Shown: positions 46,831 to 60,930, numbered from the stretch's first letter. The stretch is DNA of 64,000 nt from Polyodon spathula (GCF_017654505.1 NC_054538.1:57937684-58001683); one strand, 5' to 3'. Program-made: numbers and translations. Notes: generated by a model from the letters alone, not told the origin.

Positions 46831-48154
46831 AATTCTGTTGTATCTTGTTGAGGTAAAACGTAAAAGATACAATCATTATCTAGATGAGAAAAAGGTAAAT
46901 TAAATACATAAACACATACATTAATAAACACAGATTTATGTCGCGCTAGGTTTAATTGTAAATCCAGCAGAAATGAGCAACTAAGCTCCTTCAGTGAGGT
47001 GACTTCTTTACCTTGCACCTGCTGTTAAAACAGATATATCGTACAGGGCTATTTTGGAAACTCTCGTTTGTATGTTGCATTTTTATTTCTAATTCAATAC
47101 AACAATAATAGACTATACATTGGTCTATTATTATACATATTTCTATGCATAAAAAAAAACAACTATTTTGCACAGATTTGTACTTACTTCGTTCAGTGCA
47201 TATACCGGTACGTGTTATCATGTATGTTAAATTGTAATGTTTTGCACAAAACCATATTGCATATATTTAAGATGGCCGTACACTATATTACCATAAGCCT
47301 AGTGCTTGATGTGCTCTTGACTTGTGTGTCTATTGTACTGTTTACTTAACAATGATTGTATGTTGCATATGAAACAATTGTAAAATCTTCAAGGTTTCCT
47401 TTACGTTAATGGTCCTAAAGAATACACATCATATATCACTTTAACTAAGTGGGTGTTGTTGTCACAAACCAACAAGTGGATTTGTGTACTGGTAATATCT
47501 TATTACAACCTAATTTTAGATCAATGGAGGAAACCGAAGTGGTTTATCAGTGTGATACAGAACCTATAGCCTACCATTGTTTATTAACTCCATTTTTTGC
47601 AGATCAATATTAAACGGGAAAACGGAACATACAAGATGCACCCAAACACTGTAACACATATCCTGAAGGCGCAATAACAGTTCTAAAGGGTCATTATTAC
47701 ATACTTTCATAACGTGTAATACCAAAATCAAGGTAATTTATAGAAAGAATCCTCAATGTGCCTTGCGAAACTATCAAAGCATACGATATATTTAACTTTA
47801 ATATCACTAACAGTGGTGTTCTGTGTTTTTTTATTCAATTTTTTTTTTCATGAATTGAGTGTTCAATTGATACAATTATTGTAATTGTCAAAGACACTTG
47901 GAATTAATTACATTTGCTTTATGAACCTGTTCTGTGCAGTTACGCTAATATAAATATCTTCCTGTAGGCGCCCCCTTGAGCTGATCACGTTCAATTGTAT
48001 CTCAGTAACCTTCTCTAACAAGAAGAAAACAAAAGCTAAGGTACCTGTGTATAGTGAAAAAGCAATGGCGAAGCATAATAAATAATGTAATACAATTTCT
48101 GGAGGAGGTGTTTTTAAATTATATGTATCCTCAAGAAAAAAAAACGAAAAAAAA

Positions 48155-48229
<75 letters not shown>

Positions 48230-50035
48230 CACACTCAGATCCAACTGCCCAACATTTCGATATGTTGTACATATCTTTCTCAAGGGAGTATGTGTTTGAA
48301 TCAAAACATTGGAGGTATTTATAGTTTTTTGACTACTTCAATATTTGCGAAAGGGTTCCTGCTTTCCATTTTAAAAATTTTTTAAAAAATTAAACACCAC
48401 GAAGATGTATTCGCACGGATTAAGCACGAATTAGAACAGAAGTATTCCATGAACCTTGAATTGCAAAAACACAACTGCAAATTAAACACACAAATACAAA
48501 TAAAAAAAAGTCTAAATGCAAAATAATAATAAAAGAACACCAATAGAAAAGTAGTTTTTTTTTTTTTTTTTTTTTTTTTTTATAGATTCATTTGGTTTAT
48601 TTATCTGTGTTCATCTGTGTGTTTAAGTTTGTGTTTTCTTTGCTGGTATCCTAATGGATAAGTCACCTGTACTAGTAAGATAAAACTGTCTAACATGTAC
48701 AACCAATGTTGACCTGAATGTTTAGCTCTAATATTAAGATGTGATATTCTTTACATCAGCATTTGACAGATAATAAGGTACAATATCGCATTAATGTTGT
48801 AACATTAATTATAACCCATGCCACTATGTTTGGGAATATAAATGAAAACGCATTTGACCATCATGCTTCAAATTAAACATTAAAACATTATTAAAACGAG
48901 TTACTTTGAGCTATTAAATTATGACACAGTTTTAATATGTAGCTATTCTCTTTTTATTCATTAGAGAATTAGTATTACAATCAAAACACACCAACATAGC
49001 TTTGTAATGCTTAAAAAGTAAAAGCACTGTGTAATCACTCAGTTGTTGCTAAAAATAAAGACAGATTCAGAAAACGTAGGGCCTATCGATTTCTGTGTAG
49101 GGTGCTTGTTGATTTGACTAGCATCCAAAATAAGTATAGAGGCAATCCGGCAGATCAATTAAACACGCTTTTAAAAGCCTGTTAACAGACAGTAAACATA
49201 ACAACCACTATGCAATACGTTTAGCTAGTGGTTTTTGTTTGTTTGTTTGTTTTTATCAGAAAGCCCATGGTTTAGCTACCTTAGATCTCTTTAGGGGAAC
49301 AGTCCCACTATAACTGCCCAAAATCCGATTTAAAATTCATGTTTTTTGTCTAACATATATATTGGAAGCACGCGTTCCAAATACTGTGTTCTGTATGATA
49401 ATGACGACGAGCCAGCCCAGGTAAAGAGCCCACAATTAATAACCCTGCCCTGGTCTCGATACCCATCTGTTGTACGGCTCGCGCTAAATCAACGCAACAA
49501 ATTGCAATTGAAAAGCAGCAGAAGGACTCGGAGCTTAAAGGTCCTCTCTATCGTTGTGCAAGTCCTCAGAGGTCTCTAATGTGAGTTTGAAAAGAATCAA
49601 GAAAGGTGCAGTGGGGTTCCCATAAACCATTATTACCCCCCCCCCCCCCCCCCCCCGTAACAAAAGCACCCGTCTTTATTCTCAAATCAGAGCAGCTGCA
49701 GCCTTCCAATACTATAGGACTCCATGCAAAGCTATCAGCTTTTGAAAGAGATATAGGCGTTTGAAAAAGTGTTACTGCAATAATTGTTCGACATTTGCTT
49801 TTAACAACACAAGGGGGTTTAATGGGGAAAAAGTGGGGCTTTAATTCGTAAAGATTAAGTCAATACTAGCACTAAAACGTTGTAAATCTATGCTTCCTGA
49901 CCAAGTTATTTTTTGTAATATCTTGATAGGGTGAAAAGCCCTGACTTTTTTTTGTTTGTTTGTTTTTACTTCAGATGCAGACCAGACAGGTAAGTAATCT
50001 TCATAAGATACCAGATAGGCTTTCAGAAAGAAATG

Positions 50036-50075
<40 letters not shown>

Positions 50076-50982
50076 TTTTAAAGCAACTTGACAAAAGGAA
50101 ACCAGGCATCCAGGAATCATGTTGATCAAAGACGGCTTTGCAAGCCAGGCAGAAAAGAACAAAACAACAAACAAAACTAGTATGAAGCCAGGCAAAGCTG
50201 TTGTGAGTGGATAGTCTGTCTTCAAATTACACAGAATTGACTTCACAAGATATATCATCTTGACTTGTCCAGTGCTTGAATTAAAATATTATAGTTTTTC
50301 TGTACAAGTACCCTTATCACTTTTAATGATAAAGGGGAACAATAAGCAGCACAGGCCTAGTTACACTGAGAGAAATGCACTGCATGGAAAGTCAAGTATG
50401 TTAATTTGAAAGCGTCTGAATTATTGTTTCTTGATTTTTTTTTTTTTTTTTTTTTTTTACTTTAGAAAAATAAAGTGCATACTTTACATTAGTATTGGTA
50501 ATATGGCTTAAGTGTATAGCTAAACAATGAATTTATATTTTAGGTAGAAGGTAAAATGTATACTTAACCAGGATTTCCCCAAAGTATCTGAAAAATACAT
50601 CCTGTTCCTAAATAATATAACAAACAGTCCTGCAGCTGCTGAAGTAGATTTTGGAATATGGTATTAAATAATGTGAACAATAATGATTTATGATGTCAGT
50701 TAGTCACTGAAACTTCTGGCAAGAAAGTCTTGAATAAAAACAAATGACCAAAAATATAAATGTTATTTTTTTTACTGGTGACCTGAACATAAGATCAAGG
50801 GTCGTGTTCTGCAATGTCCAAATTGTCCTAAGTTGCAGACAGTTTGTAAATTAAGTTATGTGGTTAAGCTGTTATCAGTATTATATCATTAGTTATTAGT
50901 TATTTATAACTTCTTGAGATGTGGGACAAATGTGTTCGCAAACTTTCTGCACCATTACATTCTACAAAAAGGTATCTATTAA
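46831..50982. other. jag1 5' flank, no gene recognised
   Basis: Contains (CT)29(AT)n at 48156-48230, a 30-T run near 48552, a 21-C run at 49636-49656, a 35-A run at 50040-50074 and a T run near 50430. No exon or transposon was recognised. Confidence 0.4.
48156..48230. repeat. (CT)n(AT)n compound microsatellite
   Basis: About 29 CT units followed by eight AT units. Confidence 0.95.
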
Positions 50983-50987
50983 TATAT

Positions 50988-51157
50988 TGTAGCGTGCACG
51001 GGGGAAGGCAGCAGCAGGGCTGGAAGATGACGTAATAACACAGTAAGACATCAGCCGGCTCTTTTGTACAGCGGTATGCTTTAGGGTGAGAGGTCCCGGG
51101 TTCGGGCCCGCCCTCGCTCTGCATGATGCGCCTGCACGCGTTAACCGAGATTGCTAC
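50988..51157 (+). mobile_element. Small tRNA-like element with target-site duplication
   Basis: About 170 bp bounded by GTAGC...GCTAC and flanked by TATAT (50983-50987 and 51158-51162). Inside, CAGCGGTATGCTTTAGGG and GGTCCCGGGTTCGGGCC (near 51070-51108) resemble tRNA A- and B-boxes. It has no poly-A tail and does not fold as a full tRNA with matching acceptor ends. Confidence 0.5.
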
Positions 51158-54080
51158 TATATGTAGTATTAAACACATCAATTAATGAATCAATCACTAA
51201 TGAATGAATCAATTCAAATTTAGATTTTCGTGTTGTACCCACAGGAACCCCCCACCAGGATACATACGAAGAGTTTCAAAAGTAAACCAAGTGAAATATC
51301 CACAATTCCTACAGTGAACTTTAGTTTCGCTTTATCTTTACACTTCAAAAATGAATGACATGCATTTATTCACTGATCACTATTCACTGATTGTTTTCAG
51401 CTTGCAGTCTTATTTACATAAAAATGTCATCAAAGATAGGGTTGTGCATTTAAACTGACTGCCATTGGGGACAATTTGCAGAATTTAATTATATCAAAAG
51501 AATTGCAGCATTGCAATTCTACTGTGCTGCATTTTGTGTTTATCATTTAAGAAATGTAGAAACCTTTCCACAACTTCTAATGACAAAATAATATCTGAAA
51601 TATTTACTAAAATCACAATATAATATAAGCAAGTGGCTACAGAAAAGTATTATGATCAGTAGGTTGAATAAAAAAAAAATACTAGTTTTGAGACCGAAGT
51701 AAAAGGTGTTTCATTTAATACAAATAAAGTAAAAGTCAATAACATTTGCAGTATTTAAAATGTTTTGGCACATTTCACTAATACAAAAATACATAGACTT
51801 GAGTTTTAAGTGGTTAACTCCATGGCAAGAAGCCTGCAAGTAGAAAACTATTGAACTGCTCTTTGACATTAACATTTTATTTAGTTGTACAATGTGTCTG
51901 ATCTGTATTGTACAAGCAGTATACACGTTTTCATATGTAGCACCTAATGTTTGCTGATACTGTATCCCCTCTGATTGATTGTTTTTATATAGAACAATAT
52001 AAGAAAAATAGCTCTTTGTTTATTTTTTTAAAATTCAGTGTTTAGTCACCACTCAACAACATGTAACCAAGACATCAGCAATGCAAGATAATTAATACTG
52101 TACATGAAACATGCTTTTATTCATTGACAGTTCTAACACTCATGTCCTTTCAGTGTTCGTTTGTATTTAAATTCTAAAGTATTTTAATCCTATCTTGATG
52201 TTGTAAATGAAAACTGCGGCAACAATTGCTGTACATTCCCAAAAGTTTTGATATATGAATAATATTCTGTGGTCAACTCAAAATCACATGAAAACAACAA
52301 TATGTACAATAGTATCAGTGTAAAAATTAATGAAAAATGTAAAGATTTCTTTTCTATAGTCTTAGAATGCTATTTATCCATTAGTTATTTGTATACAGCT
52401 GCAGTTGGCAACACAATAAATGATGACCCTTTGTGTATGAGTATGGCATTGTTCAACAAGTTGAAAGCTGTTCTGGCTGCATTGGGTCAAGAATCAATTT
52501 CTGAAAGCAGATGGCAAGTCTGAGTCTCATGTAAAATCTATAAAGGATGGTTTTTGCCCTCCATTGGACTGCAAAAAAGCAGTGCTAACCTAAAGAGCAG
52601 CTCAAGTTACAGTGTTACAATTCTCTGCGTAATTATGGGTTAATTAGGGTTAATTTTTAATCCCCTTTGGGATCATTCGATTCTCCATCAAAGAACTGAA
52701 CTGTGCGTACATATAATTTTTCAGTCTATCAAACTCAATCGAAGGCTTTTATTACACTCCAGTGCCTCAACATCTGCCACGTACACATACCTGGTTGGAT
52801 ACCCCATCTTCTGCTACTGAATGGCAGGCATGCCTGGCAATGAGAGGGCATTTGTGCAAAAGCAAGATCATTTGCAACTAGAAATGAAAATAGGTTTGTT
52901 AGATTGGCTAAGTATCTTGAGGGTTGTTTTTCGGTGAGGCTGGAGGTGCGTTTTAGTTATTGCCAGAGATGTAAAAGTCTTCCAGCCCTGTTCACAAAGT
53001 AATTTAGGATACGTAGCAGTGGGTTAGGTGACCTCTTACACTAGTGTATTTGTACTGGTAGTGTGCATTGGATGAGATATATTGCCCATTAGGTTAATAG
53101 GAATGGCTTTGGCAATAAATTATATTGTGAAGTATTCGTTAATCTTAATACACCAAGAATGTCAGGTGAAATTAGAGTGTTTTAATCTGCTTAAAATCTT
53201 AAGTTAAAATCTTTTTTTTAAAAAAAAAAAAAAAGTATTTTAAGAAGGTAGGTTATCTGTTTCATCTTTCAGATTCATCAGATACATTTCTAATGTCTTA
53301 GCTTTGAGCACTGACATCTTCAGTGCTAGAAGACTATTTTCTGCTGCTCTGAAGTATTTCTCAAGCATTGGCATGCAGCTAAAAGCAAAACAAGTTTAAC
53401 AGTGCAATCGAATAGTTCACACAGAGGGATATTTGGAATGCTTGTCAATCAAATATTGTTGAAACATACCAAACAGACCTTATTTAAAAGCGAAAAGGTT
53501 TGGGCATGTTTACCTGAAAGGTATGGTTTCAAGTGTATTGAATTCATGGCAGGTAAACTGTGTTAAACTCTGAAACTTGATATCATATTTAACAAAGAGA
53601 AATTCTAGGTTGGTTAATATAGCAAAATAGTTTTATTATGATAATTTAAACTTGTTAAAACAATGCAGTTTGAATCTATTTACACAGTACAGTACAACAG
53701 AGCATTTTAAATGGTTGCATATAATATATGTAGTGCCGGGACAAATAATCGAACGTAGTCGGATACAAAAATCAGATGTTCGTGTTCACTAGAAATGGCA
53801 CAAATACCTTGCACTTACTTACCGCCTCACCAGAAGATCGAGAATGAGGGTGAAGTTGATATTTCCCGCAGGCGAACAGGATTTATTTACATATCAACAC
53901 ACTGAACAGCTCACGTGACACTACCAGAAATGGCAGTCCATGGAGCACATACAATACAGTGCATGAAGACTTTGGTGGGATCTAAAGCTCTGAACTAATT
54001 TTCTCTGTTCAAAAATCAACTAACTGTGCTGAAGAGGTTGCTCATGGTGGGTAAACGGTTAGGGCAGATACGCGACGGAT

Positions 54081-54200
<120 letters not shown>

Positions 54201-55859
54201 TCATATAATGTATTATACATTTTCACAGCTGCATTAATCGTTTTCTCTCTTCCTTTTTTTCTGTCAACTAAACCCTCTACCCTGTATTGCCCTGTTACAC
54301 CTGTAAGTTGCTGTGGATACAGGCATCTGCCAAATATATAAATAATAACATGCAAAAACACATCACCTGCCTAAAAAGAACAAGAAGAACATAACACCCC
54401 ACTGTTAGAGTATAATTTAAAACAAATTTATGTTAAAAGATCATACAAAATTAGTTAATAGTGACAGTCACTTACAGCTAAATGTTTGTAGTATAGGTAT
54501 TCTGCAGATGCCATTGAATATTTCTGTAATTATACAGTTAACGACTTAAGTTATTAATTGGCATTTGTCTAGCTGGTTCAGTAACTGGAAGAACATAGTT
54601 TGGATTGATATATTACCACTCGGATTGTGGCACACAAGTTTGACTGCAAGGGCTGAAACTGCTCGACACTACAATTGCTTATTAGAGATGACACTGCAGT
54701 GGGTTTTGATTGTTTCCTTGGGTAACCGCATCTTCCAGTCGACTAATCTCAGAAATGCATTGTAGGGATGCTCAGTACTCGCCTACTTTAAATACAGTTC
54801 CTCTAACACTGGCCTGACTGATGGCCTTGTTTAAGAATGGTTCATTTGAAATAAATTGAGTTTGAGGGAAAAAGGAACAGAAACACCCCCAGCAGACAAA
54901 ACAATCTTCTGTTCTGAGGCATCACTGCAGTAAAATAAAAAAGAGAGAAATAGATGGTTAAAGAGGTAGCCAGAAAATACAGAAAAGAGACGCAACTAAG
55001 ATTTATACAAAAATAACCGAAATGTAAAGAAACCATTAAACATTTTAATTAGCGTATTAGATATGAAGTACTGTACTCAACTTATCAGAAATCAACTGCT
55101 CTGTTCTCCAGATTCTGTCTATCACAACTCCCATTATATAATTTTAGACTCATTTATGGACAAATTTTTCATTTGGAAAGCATTATAAAACCCTTAACAG
55201 ATATGTGTTTGTTTTTATTTTGGTGTCTGTCTCTGCCTTCAGTCAGAACATCATTATTCTAATTGTACCTGGTAGTGTTCAGCATCTTGCAAAATGTTTA
55301 AATCCTTCTTGTAAACTACATATATGGTATGAAGAACAACAGCATACACAGTATTTTTTAACCTCGTCTTCACATGGATCAGGAGCTAAATTAGAACATG
55401 TGTATTATCTCATTTTCAAAGCAAATCCAAGTGCTTTTAGTGTCCATAATGTTGGGGAGTTGATCTTTCAAGATCAGGATTGAGTAGATTTGGATCGCAA
55501 AAAGATAAAAATACAAGTAAATACAAATTACAGTAAATTGAAAGAGAAATACTGTGCTTACAGATATTCCACTTCGGAGGTTAGATTGTTGGTGCTGTCA
55601 TCACTTTTTCAGTGCTCATTAACAGGTGACACCTGTTGAATTTAAATGAAAACCGAAGACCCATTTTCTATTGTTTGGTAATTAGCTACAAATTAAAGGA
55701 AGCCAATTATTCCCGATTTCCTTTCTTGTCTTGTTTAGCTGCTGCAGTGATGATGTCTATTGTAATGTCACTACAAAAAAAAGCTAAAACAATACCTTTG
55801 ATAAAATAAGTTCATGCTAGTGCCTGTAAGTAAGCACTGATGGTTAAAAGTGCTAACTT

Positions 55860-56440
55860 TCCTGTATCCAGATGTCTGAATGGTTTCCTGATAAACCCGA
55901 TCATTTAGGATTATAATGTCCGGACGCATAAGAGCTTGTGTTTCATGTTTATTTTTAGGAAGACCGAGGTGGCAGGATATGCTACCCGAGCATGGATTAG
56001 AAAGGCGCAGAGTCCCTCCGCTTGTGGGAATGGGAGAACGGTTCTGTAATGTGATTATGGTAATGATCAACAAGTCATAGTCTGCTGCTTTTGTTGACTG
56101 TAATTAACTTCTTTGAATGGCACAGTCGCTTTCTCTGTGCTCATCAAATGGCCCTGCTTTTGTGTCCCCAGTCTGTCATTTCTCCAGCAGGGACCACAGA
56201 CCTTCATATGCATGACTAAATAAATTCATGCTTGGAACAAAGATTCAATGGTGGAATAGAGATTGATATCTTTTGTTGTCAGACATTCAATACCATATAC
56301 CAATCTAATTGCTTAAGCTGTTTCTATCAGTCTCATTACCGTTCACTACTGAGGCATGTTCTACTGCTGGATCATTCTCTTTCACAAGATTGCAGTGGAA
56401 CAGATTAGGGCTTTAATGAGAATATTCCCACAAAGGTTGG
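55860..56440. promoter_or_regulatory. Candidate regulatory block in the jag1 5' flank
   Basis: High-complexity sequence with two RBPJ-type GTGGGAA motifs (near 56024 on plus, 56428 on minus), TATGCATGA and TAATTAA. It lies about 10 kb upstream of jag1. No conservation data; motif counts alone are not significant. Confidence 0.22.
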
Positions 56441-58192
56441 AACTTTAAAAAACAAACAACAACAGAAAAAAACATATCGCCAAATAGAAGTCATACCTAT
56501 CCAAGGGGCATGAGCCATTGTTGCAAAGGCTGATCAAAGAAAGAAGCGTAGAATGCACACAACCACATGAGGACTCTTTTTGCGGGTTATAAGAAATATT
56601 TTTTGGCAAGAGTATCTACTGTTTGAAATCTGATGAGAACCCTGTGGATGCTGTTGAAGAATTGAGACAGGAAGTGGTTTATTGGCATTCACACTGTGAG
56701 GCGTATGTCTGATATTGCTTTTGAACTTTTAATGAAGTTCAAGGCTTGTTGTCCCAGAGTATTGCAATGGATGAATGGCCTGCACACATTTGGCATATCT
56801 ATTCTTTTACTTAAGTGACCTAATGAGAGAACCATCAGGCATTTATGTGCACTGTTTATTGGTAATTTGGCATGTGTCACTTAATTATAAAAGGATGATA
56901 GGCAGCAACAAAAGGCGTTACATTTTTGTAGTTAATGGAGAAACAAAGGCGGTTTTAGCTTTGCTGACCAGCTTTTCCTTGTGATACATCTCCTGGCTGT
57001 AGGATACAGAAACAACGACGACTCAACAAAACAAGCAAAGAGACTGATAGCACAAACCAGAAAAATATCCTTCCTTTTCATAATACTGTTCTCTCCTGTT
57101 ATATCTGTTTTTTAGATTTGTATTCCTGGGCTCAGTAAAATAAGGAACAGGGTGCTTACATGCGAGTTAGGATACAAACTCACCGTAGTGATGCAATTGA
57201 TTTCAGGATTCTCATTACAATTTGCAGACAGCTGTTTACCTTGATGATAGTCTGGGTCTATTGTCCCCACCCCTCCCCCATTAACTTGCTTTTTACTTTG
57301 GTACAGCTGAAGCTTAGCTTTGGGACATCCTGAGGAACCAGGGGGATGGCCTACATCACCTTCTCCAGGCCTATCCTCTTATCACATGAGTTGTAAGAGG
57401 TGGTTTATGGCACACTTCCTAGTTGGGATTGTGGGGAAATTACAAGAAAACCAAACTAAAACAAACTACAAACATTATCTTTCAGGTCTTGTACTGTATA
57501 TAAAAATGGGGATTCACTTCCTTTTGTAAGCAATTTTTTCATACATTTGATTCTAACTTTGTTCTTATTGATAGCAGAAAATAGCAAGTCAAATCTGAAT
57601 GATCTGCAAAACCTTATTATTAAAGAAGATGCATGCTTAGATCTTTTTGGAATTTGAAAAATGCATCAATACCAAGTGGCTATTTGATTAAACATTTATA
57701 TTCTTAATTACAGTGTAACACAAAAAAAATTGTAAAAATTCAAATATATTATTAAAAGCCCCATTTACCCATGTATTACCATAAAATGATATTTCCTTTA
57801 TATATGGTAGACTTGTGAGAAATCATAACTTAAAAATAGCTTTTATTTTTGGCAAAAAGGCAAATTAAGGATTACTTTAATTAAAGTTATTCTATTATAG
57901 AGATGAAGTGATCTTAACATATTGTTCATTGTTCCAATTTGATGTCTCTGCTGGCCTGCATTATTGTTACTGAACGCTAGAAAGTATAAGTTGGTACATC
58001 AATGACATCGAATACAGAGGCAGCTGTACCGAAGGATGTAAAAACACAGGATCCAGGAAATGTTGGCTACAGTATAAAAAGCCAAATTTAAAAGGGGAAT
58101 TTCAAGTTAAAAATATCTTCAGGAAATAATAACGCAGCAAATATGAGAGAAGGGAATATACAAATGAAACAGGCCCGGTGGCAGACTGTAGT

Positions 58193-58224
<32 letters not shown>
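58193..58224 (+). repeat. Poly-G tract of 32 bases
   Basis: Uninterrupted G run. A 9-base C run follows 30 bp later (58254-58262). Confidence 0.95.
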
Positions 58225-58228
<4 letters not shown>

Positions 58229-58613
58229 ATATTGAAAACCAGTGGGCAACTCACCCCCCCCCGTAAAAATAACTCTCATTCACCACTATTACGTGTTACA
58301 CTTCACTATGACCACAAATAAATAAATAAATACATACATACTATTACTGTGTGACACTGAAAAGCCCACACAGCACAAATTATTGTGCCACACTAATCAA
58401 AGTGCCACACTATACTGAAAGCTACACTTGTTTCTGTTTTTTTGTTTTTTATTTTTTATTTTTTATTGTTTTTTTTTTTATTAGCAACTGTTACTTCCGA
58501 ACTACAAGCCAAAATGAATACAATGAATACAAGAACTTCATAAAAAATGTTTCTGGTAAAAGTTGTACAATTCTGAACTTCAAATGAATTAATTTTCAAA
58601 GAAAGGTTACTAT

Positions 58614-59232
58614 AAGAGAAGTATTTTGTATTAAAATATTTTCAACAGTGGGATTTGATACTATGACCTTAAGAATTGTAAACTCAGGGTTTATTAATTG
58701 ATCTAAACCGAGCTTAGCTCATTGATGAGATTAAGTGGCTATGTGGAACTTTTTTTTTTCTCTAGATTCATGATGTCATCATACCGTCATTGTACTATAT
58801 TTTTCTAGATTTTGCAAATGGGTGTTAAGAAATGCTTATTGCACTACATCAAAACGTAACCCAAGGGCCAATAACACACGGCATAACAAAAAATAAAATA
58901 AAAAAAATTAAACCAGGGACAGGGAACAAAGCCACATCACTGCTTCCCCATGATTGCCAGAAGTACATTCTCAAGAATTTTAAGACATACATTTCTGAAT
59001 AATGTCAAAACAGGTTATTCTGTTTATACTGTACATCTTTATACATATAAATTACAAATGCAATATACAAATTAGTATACACACCTCCAGACTGGCTGAT
59101 AAATCGCTGAAATCTCATCAACAAGCTGAGCTTTTGGTTTAGATCATGCAATAAATCCTAATCTTATGATCCTAAGATCATAACATCAAATACCAGTTGC
59201 TGAAAAATATTTTAATACAAAATACTTCTCTT
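58614..59232. repeat. Long inverted repeat (arms of about 120 bp)
   Basis: Arm 58614-58732 matches the reverse complement of 59111-59232: both read AAGAGAAGTATTTTGTATTA, then ATATTTT(T)CA, GTTTATT or ATTTATT, GATCTAAACC, and TTGATGAGATT. Identity looks to be roughly 75-80 percent by eye. The spacer is about 378 bp. It may be a foldback transposon or long-TIR MITE. Confidence 0.75.
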
Positions 59233-59337
59233 AAAGGAGTTATAGTCTTGTTATAGTCTTGCATTGTTAAATAAATAAATAAATACATACATACATAAAC
59301 AAATTCATTAGTAGTAATGTTGGCATGCTGGTATAAC

Positions 59338-59668
59338 GTTAGCATAGCACATTAAGGAATCCCTTGTGTATTATGAAGGAATCTTAATAGAAACATTTAA
59401 CAAATAATTACATTTAACCATCCTTGGCGATACAAAAAAACAGAGATGACCAGTAGAATGCTCCAGTTACATTTGCTGTCAGCCAGGGCCACAATTAGGG
59501 AAGTAAAATGGGAAAGCGTCTGTAATATCATTGTAAAATCCTACAAAGTCTTTGCAAACACCCTTTTTTAATGCAATATGCATTTCCTTCTTGATATCTT
59601 TTAATATTAGCATAGCATAGCCCCACTTTAATTCCCATACAATGAAACCCACTGGTGCAGCACTGTTG
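59338..59668 (+). repeat. Dispersed repeat, copy A
   Basis: Shares ordered blocks with 62141-62440: CACATTAAGGAAT, AACAAATAATTACATTTAAC, ACAGAGATGA, CAGTAGAA, ATTAGCATAGC and CCCACTGGTGCAG-like. Diverged by many substitutions and small indels. Confidence 0.75.
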
Positions 59669-59689
59669 AAAACCATTTTTAACATTAAA

Positions 59690-60001
59690 TCATCCATAAA
59701 TGGTATCAGTTTGTTATCAAGAATTCTATTTTTGTCACGTTTTTTCATATCAAAAATAGAGTTATCAAAAACAGAAACAAAATTTAATTTGTGATGTAAA
59801 AAATGTTTTCTCTCTTGTACTATGTACCACATAATACTTTTGCAAAATGGCTGAAAATGACATTATGTTTTTGATATAAAAACAATCTGTTTCTGAAAAT
59901 TGAAAATAAGATTTGGAATTTTTAATATCAAAAAATGTTATTCCTGATATCAATAAAACATTACTGGTATTAGTAATACACTTGTTGATATCAGAAATTA
60001 A
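59690..60001. repeat. Cluster of ATATCA/TGATAT motifs
   Basis: ATATCAAAAAT, TTATCAAAAAC, GATATAAAAAC, ATATCAAAAAATG, GATATCAATAA and GATATCAGAAAT occur within about 300 bp, just before the Harbinger-like terminus at 60002. Confidence 0.6.
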
Positions 60002-60930
60002 GGGCCTCATTTATTAGTTCGCCTAACGTGCACGCAAAATCTGAATTTACTGCCTGATTTACTAACAGAAATGGCACTAATCTGTGTGTGTGTGCTATAC
60101 ATGCCATAGCGCGAGCTCTGCTGCACTGCTTGGATCAGCCACAGAGGTTAAAAGCCATGGCCTTAGCCCATAGTCTACATCACTTAATAAGCAAGTAAAC
60201 AAGATTGTTCTTGCAAAGTTACTGGAATGTAACAACACCTACACAACAGCCACCCTTCCCCATATTTTCCAATCTCAAACAGACCACTGTCAATATGTAA
60301 TTGTCATGGGCACTACCAGGATACTCAGCAACCACACTGAGGATTCTCATTTGAGGGTCACACTCCAGTTGTACATTTGGGGAAGAAAAATGCTTTCTAT
60401 TCCAATAAACATTATTCTCCCCTTCACTTGTGGTGACAGTCATGTGAGTACTATCAATAGCACCCATCGCACTGGGGAAGCCAGCCACCTGGTACAAGCC
60501 CACTTTCACTTCTTGTACTGTACTCTGTGTGGGAAATTTAATATAATGCCCTGTAAGAGTTAGCAGTGCCTGCTGGAATCACCTTGAAAAGGTGGGTTTG
60601 AAAAAAAGCACAGTAACGGCACCCACTGTAGATTGAAAAGAGCCAGAGGCTAAATAATAGAATGAACACAGCAGCTTCACTAGACCAGGCACAGCATTAC
60701 TTCTGCCTGTTATTGCCTTGAGATCAGCTTGACGCTGATCATACAATGCAATATGATCTCTGCTCAATCAATACCTTCCCACCACCTCCTCAGTGTGGCC
60801 GAGGAGAGTTTGCTGTGGTCTGAAAATGTGTTCCCTCCTTCTCCTAGGCCTCCTTATTGTAATGCACGTTTCTTTATTGCAAAGCCCTTTTCTTATTGTA
60901 ATGCACTTTTCTCTGGCATCCAAAATGTGG
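60002..60930 (-). mobile_element. PIF/Harbinger transposon relic
   Basis: Left end GGGCCTCATTTATTAG preceded by TTA-type sequence. It contains a degraded Harbinger transposase on the minus strand. The opposite terminus was not found, as an L2 fragment starts where it would be expected. Confidence 0.6.
60219..60880 (-). pseudogene. HARBI1-like (PIF/Harbinger) transposase pseudogene
   Basis: Minus-strand blocks in order: RRPRRRREHIFRPQQTLLG and HTEEVVGRY (near 60860-60770); ITGRSNAVPGLVKLLCSF and YLASGSFQSTVGAV (60767-60579); VAGFPSAMGAIDSTH, YWNRKHFSSPNVQLECD and VVAEYPGSAHDNYI (60509-60219). ID-TH and PGSAHD hold the first acidic catalytic region of Harbinger DDE enzymes. The frame is broken between blocks and the C-terminal third is missing. 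Confidence 0.82.

Noticed and set aside
51053..51113. Functional tRNA gene
   Set aside because: B-box-like sequence is clear, but the acceptor stem and anticodon arm do not pair convincingly; treated as a tRNA-derived repeat.
59479..59832. 117-codon minus-strand frame overlapping dispersed repeat copy A
   Set aside because: The frame is not kept in copy B, and no family was recognised; could be a transposon coding relic but not supportable as a gene.
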